Assembly (NCBI RefSeq): GCF_902706225.1
Contig: NZ_CACSKB010000001.1
Location: forward strand, 1 to 64,000
Direction of reading: 5' to 3'
From: Microbacterium sp. 18062
GTDB taxonomy: Bacteria > Actinomycetota > Actinomycetes > Actinomycetales > Microbacteriaceae
Length of the DNA stretch: 64,000 nt
The translations under genes were made by a program, and so were the position numbers. Every line of letters begins with the position of its first letter. The stretch's first letter is position 1. The notes below the pieces were generated by a model. It made no database searches. It was not told where the DNA came from and was given only the letters and a program-made list of their open reading frames with translations. This document shows, in pieces, positions 60,479 through 64,000 of the stretch.

Positions 60479-61533
60479 GGGATCCGTTCTCCGATCCGTT
60501 CCGCGATCTCGTCGACGAGCCCGCGCGCCGCGTCGGGGAGGGCTCCCGCGGCGGCGCGCGCGCCGGTCAGGGTGTCGCCGACGAGCCGGCACAGGCGCTC
60601 CCGGGCGCCGCTCTCGTCGAGGACGCGCTGAGCCTCGAGCACGGCCACGGGACCGGTGCGTGCGCGTGCCAGGGCGTCGCTGACGGTCGGCCACGACGCG
60701 GTCTGCCGGGCGAGGGCGATCAGCGGCGTGCGCTTGGCCTCGCGCAGGTCGCCGCCTGCGTCGCGGCCGGCCTGATCGGGCGTGCCGAACGCGCCGATGA
60801 GGTCGTCGACGAGCTGGTAGGCGAGCCCGAGACGGCCGCCGCAGACACGCAGGACGTCGAGGTCGTGGGCCTCGGCCCCGGCGAGGAGCGCGCCCGCGCG
60901 CAGGGGAGCGGCGAAGGAGTACACGGCGGTCTTGTCGTGCGCCGCGGCGATCAGCGAGTCGGTCGCGGGGTCGGTGCCGCCGAGTGCGTTCTCCACGTCG
61001 GCGAGCTCGCCGGCCGCGGAGACGACGACGGCGTCGTCGAAGAGCGCGAGGAGCTCGCTGCGGTGGTCCGCCGGCACCTCCGCGCGGGCGATGAGCCGGG
61101 TCGCCTCGTAGAGCAGCAGATCGCCGCCGAGGATCGCTGCCGCGTCGCCGAGGTCGGCGGCCGCGCTCGCGTCCGCCCCGCGGGCGGCGCCGCGGGCGCG
61201 GAACTCCCCGGCGATGTTGAGCGTGCCCCGGCGTTGGAGGTCGTGATCGATGACGTCGTCGTGCACGACGAAGGCGGTGTGCAGCAGCTCGAACGAGGCG
61301 GCGACGGCGTAGATGCCCGACAGGTCGGCGGGGCGACCGCCGAAGGCCTCGAAGCTCGCCACCACGAGGGACGGACGGAACCGTTTGCCGCCGCCGGCGG
61401 CGCGCGTGACCGCGTCGGCGAGGGCGGCGAACGTCTCGCCGAGCTCGGGGGAGCGTCGGCGGATGCGGGCGACGGCGTCGTCGATCGCGGAGTCGATGCC
61501 CGCGCGGGCGGCTGCGTCGAGCCGGTGGATCAC
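60475..61533 (-). CDS. idsA: Geranylgeranyl diphosphate synthase
   Basis: This 352-residue trans-prenyltransferase has GGGKRFRPSLVV, the first Asp-rich motif VHDDVIDHD with LQRRGTLNIAGEF, and the second motif YQLVDDLIGAFG. It chains isopentenyl units to the C20 precursor of the crt pathway, and is also called crtE in carotenoid operons. The GTG start at 61533 overlaps the idi stop (GTGA); the frame is open upstream but is antisense or shadow sequence there. Confidence 0.93.
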   Translation of the reverse strand: MIHRLDAAARAGIDSAIDDAVARIRRRSPELGETFAALADAVTRAAGGGKRFRPSLVVASFEAFGGRPADLSGIYAVAASFELLHTAFVVHDDVIDHDLQRRGTLNIAGEFRARGAARGADASAAADLGDAAAILGGDLLLYEATRLIARAEVPADHRSELLALFDDAVVVSAAGELADVENALGGTDPATDSLIAAAHDKTAVYSFAAPLRAGALLAGAEAHDLDVLRVCGGRLGLAYQLVDDLIGAFGTPDQAGRDAGGDLREAKRTPLIALARQTASWPTVSDALARARTGPVAVLEAQRVLDESGARERLCRLVGDTLTGARAAAGALPDAARGLVDEIAERIGERIP

Positions 61534-62087
61534 GACGCCACCCGGTGCTCGATCCACTGTCGCTCGGCGAACAGGTCGAGCTGCGCCGCCTGCAGCACGA
61601 GCCACGGGCTGAAGGCCCATGGAGCGGTGCGCAGCGATGCGGCGAGCTCGACGGGACCCACCCAGCGTGCGTCGACGACCTCGAGGGGGTTCGGCGTCGG
61701 GTCGTCGACGGTGCGCGCGATGTAGACGGGGCAGACCTCGTGCTCGACGACGCCGCTCGCGTCGGTCGCGCGGTAGCGGAAGAGGGGCAGGGCGAGCTCG
61801 ATCCGGGTGAGGGCGAGCCCCAGCTCGAACTCGGCACGGCGGTTCACCGCCTGCAGCAGCGGCTCCGCCGGGTGCGGGTGCCCGCAGAAGCTGTTCGTCC
61901 AGACGCCGGGCCACGTCTTCTTGTGCAGCGCACGGCGGGTGACGAGGATCTCGCCCTCGTCGTTGAGCACGTGGCAGGAGAAGGCGAGGTGAAGGGCGGT
62001 GTCGGTGCCGTGCACGCTGCTCTTGGGGGCCGTGCCGATCTCGTTCCCGTCGTCGTCCAGCAGAACGACGTACTCGATCTCGTCCAT
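61530..62087 (-). CDS. idi: Isopentenyl-diphosphate delta-isomerase type 1
   Basis: This 185-residue NUDIX-fold isomerase has TNSFCGHPHPAE with the catalytic cysteine near residue 68 and metal histidines, AVNRRAEFELGL in the NUDIX position, and HEVCPVYIA with the catalytic glutamate region. It interconverts IPP and DMAPP and supplies the pathway below it. It is the first gene of the carotenoid operon; AAGGAGGG (minus strand, 62091-62098) is a strong ribosome binding site. Confidence 0.95.
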   Translation of the reverse strand: MDEIEYVVLLDDDGNEIGTAPKSSVHGTDTALHLAFSCHVLNDEGEILVTRRALHKKTWPGVWTNSFCGHPHPAEPLLQAVNRRAEFELGLALTRIELALPLFRYRATDASGVVEHEVCPVYIARTVDDPTPNPLEVVDARWVGPVELAASLRTAPWAFSPWLVLQAAQLDLFAERQWIEHRVAS

Positions 62088-62102
62088 TCGCCCTCCTTGT
62101 TT

Positions 62103-62117
62103 GCTAGCTTAGCTAGC
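62103..62117. promoter_or_regulatory. 15-bp palindrome, candidate MarR operator
   Basis: GCTAGCT-T-AGCTAGC is a perfect palindrome about a central base, lying 16 bases before idi and 46 bases before the marR ATG. It overlaps possible -10 hexamers on both strands (TAGCTT plus at 62105-62110; TAAGCT minus at 62106-62111), so binding could repress both the crt operon and the regulator itself. Confidence 0.6.
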
Positions 62118-62163
62118 TATCTGAGTCCGATCGATATTACCGACGGTGCGAGGGAGTGTCCAC

Positions 62164-62637
62164 ATGCCCCGAGGGCAGGGCGTCGGCACGTCGCACGAGG
62201 CCGCGGTGGGGCAGGTGCTGACGGCGGTCCGCGCCTTCAGCGACGCCATGGATCGCCTGCACAGCGGCATGAAGGCGGACATGGCGATGAACGCGACCGA
62301 TCTCGCCGCGCTCCGGATGCTGGTCATCCGCGAGCAGCGCGGTGACACGGTCAGCCCGCACGACATCTCCCGGCACCTCCGCATCAGCACGGCCGCCACG
62401 ACGAAGCTGCTCGATCGCCTCGTGGACGCAGGTCTCGTCGTGAGACGGCCGCATCCGCACGATGGACGGGCGCGCGTGATCGGTCTGACCGACAGGTCCC
62501 GGGCCGAGTTCCGCGCGCACTTCGGCGCCAGCGTCGCGGCGATGCGCGAGGTCGCGGTCGGATTCTCCGCCGCCGACCTCGCGGTGATCACCGACTTCCT
62601 CCTGCGGACCGCCACCGCGATGGATCCCGAACCCTGA
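62164..62637 (+). CDS. MarR-family transcriptional regulator of the carotenoid operon
   Basis: This 157-residue protein has a winged helix-turn-helix: LAALRMLVIREQ, SPHDISRHLRISTAATTKLLDRLVDAGLVVRRPHPHDGRARVIGLT contains the recognition helix and DGRAR wing typical of MarR. It is divergent from idi with an inverted repeat between. C. glutamicum CrtR is a MarR protein that represses its crt operon in the same layout, so repression here is likely; the ligand is probably a prenyl diphosphate by analogy. AGGGAG at 62151-62156 supports ATG 62164 over the in-frame GTG at 62146. Confidence 0.9.
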   Translation: MPRGQGVGTSHEAAVGQVLTAVRAFSDAMDRLHSGMKADMAMNATDLAALRMLVIREQRGDTVSPHDISRHLRISTAATTKLLDRLVDAGLVVRRPHPHDGRARVIGLTDRSRAEFRAHFGASVAAMREVAVGFSAADLAVITDFLLRTATAMDPEP

Positions 62638-62684
62638 CGCGCCCCTCCCGCGACCCGTGGTGCGTCGCGCCGCGGGCAGGGGGC

Positions 62685-63110
62685 CTACGGGTGGCGCCTG
62701 CGGAGGAGGACCGTGCCGAGCAGGACGAGTGCGATCGCCGCGAGGGACCACACGGCCACGGTGCCCCCGGTGTCGGCGAGCGACGCGTCTGTGGGCGCCC
62801 GGCCGGACGAGGGAGCGGGCGGCGCGGGTGAGTCCGTCGGAGCCGCCGTGGCCGGGGTGGTGGACGTCGGCGCGCTCGGCGTGGCGGTCGGACCGGCGCG
62901 CTCGGGCACCACCGCCTCGAGCGGGATGCTCGGGGCGGTCTCGCTCCCGTTCCGATCGGGCTCGCCCCCGGACGCGGCCCACACGGCCGGTGCGCCGAGG
63001 CCGCCCGGCGGCGAGTCGGCGGCTCCCACGCCCGCTCCGGCGACGATCGCTGCGACGACCAGCACCACGCGCCTGCGGGTCGCCCGGGCGCGGCGACCTC
63101 CGGGCCTCAT
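62685..63110 (-). CDS. Small LAXTG-type sortase substrate surface protein
   Basis: This 141-residue protein has an N-terminal signal (Arg-rich start, hydrophobic VVLVVAAIVAGAGVGAA), a Pro/Thr/Ala/Ser-rich spacer, and a C-terminal sorting signal: LADTGG, a hydrophobic helix (VAVWSLAAIALVLLGTVLL) and RRRHP. LAXTG is the motif of class E sortases in high-GC actinobacteria. It is predicted to be covalently linked to peptidoglycan or pilin. The ATG overlaps the stop of the upstream DUF916-like gene by four bases. Confidence 0.82.
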   Translation of the reverse strand: MRPGGRRARATRRRVVLVVAAIVAGAGVGAADSPPGGLGAPAVWAASGGEPDRNGSETAPSIPLEAVVPERAGPTATPSAPTSTTPATAAPTDSPAPPAPSSGRAPTDASLADTGGTVAVWSLAAIALVLLGTVLLRRRHP

Positions 63111-64000
63111 CCTCGCACCCCCGCCGGCTCCGGGGACCTGCGACGTCGGCGTGCGACGACGACGGCCACGACCCCGCCCGCGACGAGCGCCAGCACGACC
63201 AGTCCTGTCCACGAGATCGCGATCTGGCTGAAGGAGGACTCAACCGCGGCGGCGGGGCGCACCGTGTCCTGGCCGACCAGGACGCCCTCGACGACGGCGT
63301 CGCCGAAGAGCGCCGCCATCGGCCACGCCGTCATCGACGTCACCACCTCTGCGGTGTCGCCCGGGAGCAGTTCCCCGGCCGTCGTCGTCGCGCTCGACGC
63401 GCCGATGCCGAGTGCACCGGCGGCCGTCGTGGTGAGGGCGGCGCCCATCCTGACGTTGCCCTCGTTGGCGACCGTCGCCGACACGTGGAGCGTGCCCGGC
63501 GCGAACGGGATCCAGGACGGCACGAACTCCGAGCGCACCTCGCCCAGGGCGAGCCGCGACACGACGTCTCCGGACACCTGGAGGTGCAGCCGCACACCGA
63601 CGCGATGCGTCACGGTGACCGCCTCGCCCGCGCGGGAGACGGCGACGACGATACCCGCCGGGTGGTCTCCGGGGGTCGCGTCCGCCGGGACGGCGATCCG
63701 AACCGGCAGCACCGCCGTCTCGCCGGCGCCGATCGTCACGGCGCTGCCGGTGAGACCCGACACCGCGATCCACGATCCCGAGTCGACCGGCTCGCTTTGA
63801 CGGATGTCGAACGCACCGCTCGGGCCGACGGCGCCGTCGCCCGCCGTCACCTCGTAGGTGGCGGCCTCCGGCCCGAGGTTGCTCACGGCGATGAAGTCGT
63901 CGACGGCTCCTCCCGGCTCGATGACGTGCCGCAGTGACACACGCCCGTCGGGGCCGTCGGCGCCGGCCGGCACCACCGACCACTGCGATCCGGCGGACGG
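63107..64000 (-). CDS. DUF916-like cell-surface protein, C-terminal part (truncated by window edge)
   Basis: About 297 residues are visible and the frame runs off the right edge. It begins with QWSVVPAGADGPDGRVSLRH and DDFIAVSNLGPEAATYEVTAGDG, the DUF916 (WxL-associated) beta-sandwich start, then a second beta domain (LHVSATVANEGNVRMGAALTTT) and a C-terminal membrane helix (WTGLVVLALVAGGVVAVVVARR). It should be anchored in the membrane and face outward. Coupled to a LAXTG protein, the pair looks like a surface-binding unit; the ligand is unknown. Confidence 0.8.
   Translation of the reverse strand, partial: PSAGSQWSVVPAGADGPDGRVSLRHVIEPGGAVDDFIAVSNLGPEAATYEVTAGDGAVGPSGAFDIRQSEPVDSGSWIAVSGLTGSAVTIGAGETAVLPVRIAVPADATPGDHPAGIVVAVSRAGEAVTVTHRVGVRLHLQVSGDVVSRLALGEVRSEFVPSWIPFAPGTLHVSATVANEGNVRMGAALTTTAAGALGIGASSATTTAGELLPGDTAEVVTSMTAWPMAALFGDAVVEGVLVGQDTVRPAAAVESSFSQIAISWTGLVVLALVAGGVVAVVVARRRRRSPEPAGVRG

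Noticed and set aside
1..64000. tRNA, rRNA, CRISPR array, insertion sequence, prophage or integrase
   Set aside because: I looked for cloverleaf-like segments ending in CCA, regular repeat-spacer arrays, transposase motifs and terminal inverted repeats, and found none. A scan with tRNA and covariance-model software would settle the RNA genes.

Overview
The window comes from a very GC-rich actinobacterium, most probably a Microbacteriaceae member such as Microbacterium. The assignment rests on gene content: a DUF222/HNH family protein, the lysine/diaminopimelate genes dapC, dapD and dapE, small actinobacterial families (DUF3117, DUF3107), an AdnAB-type paired helicase-nuclease, and a complete C50 carotenoid (decaprenoxanthin-type) operon. 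No rRNA, tRNA, CRISPR array, insertion sequence or prophage was seen. Nearly all DNA is coding; the only gene-free stretch above 300 bases is 1319-1642.

Left part (1-16952), accessory. After a truncated HNH gene and a GNAT acetyltransferase comes a long co-directional cluster (1643-16952). It holds two SsuD-like flavin monooxygenases, a DszC/SfnB-like flavoprotein of the acyl-CoA dehydrogenase fold, a complete oligopeptide-type ABC importer (lipoprotein, two permeases, fused double ATPase), a ketopantoate-reductase-like dehydrogenase, a heterodimeric ABC exporter with one degenerate ATP site, a third luciferase-like monooxygenase and an NfsA/FRP-like flavin reductase. Most junctions are 4-base stop/start overlaps. 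I infer uptake, oxidative breakdown and efflux of one class of compound, perhaps an organosulfur compound; the substrate is unknown.

Middle (17083-38894), mostly housekeeping. It carries a GlcD-type FAD oxidase, ferredoxin, dapC, citrate synthase with a possible upstream mini-ORF, a dimethylargininase remnant, a lactate permease, ppk2-dapD divergent from dapE, tatB, an Mrp-type ATPase in an operon with DUF1003 and MgtE_N/CBS proteins, an aminopeptidase P, an EEP-fold membrane protein, a PHP phosphoesterase and a DEAD-box helicase.

Right-centre (38178-56483), a conserved actinobacterial block. From memory its order parallels the Mycobacterium tuberculosis Rv3193c-Rv3211 region: DEAD helicase, ferritin-like protein, DUF3107, AdnAB pair, nudC, uvrD2-like helicase, ThiF-like protein, zinc metalloprotease, PDZ/Lon-type protease and UPF0182 protein. 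A probable pseudokinase is inserted before nudC.

Right end (56505-64000). The minus-strand operon idi-idsA-crtB-crtI-crtYe-crtYf-crtEb is tightly overlapped. It diverges from a MarR regulator across a 15-bp palindrome that is the likely operator. The window closes with a two-gene cell-surface unit: a DUF916-like protein and a small LAXTG sortase substrate.

Many genes here start 5-7 bases after a TANNNT hexamer without a ribosome binding site, which suggests widespread leaderless transcription.
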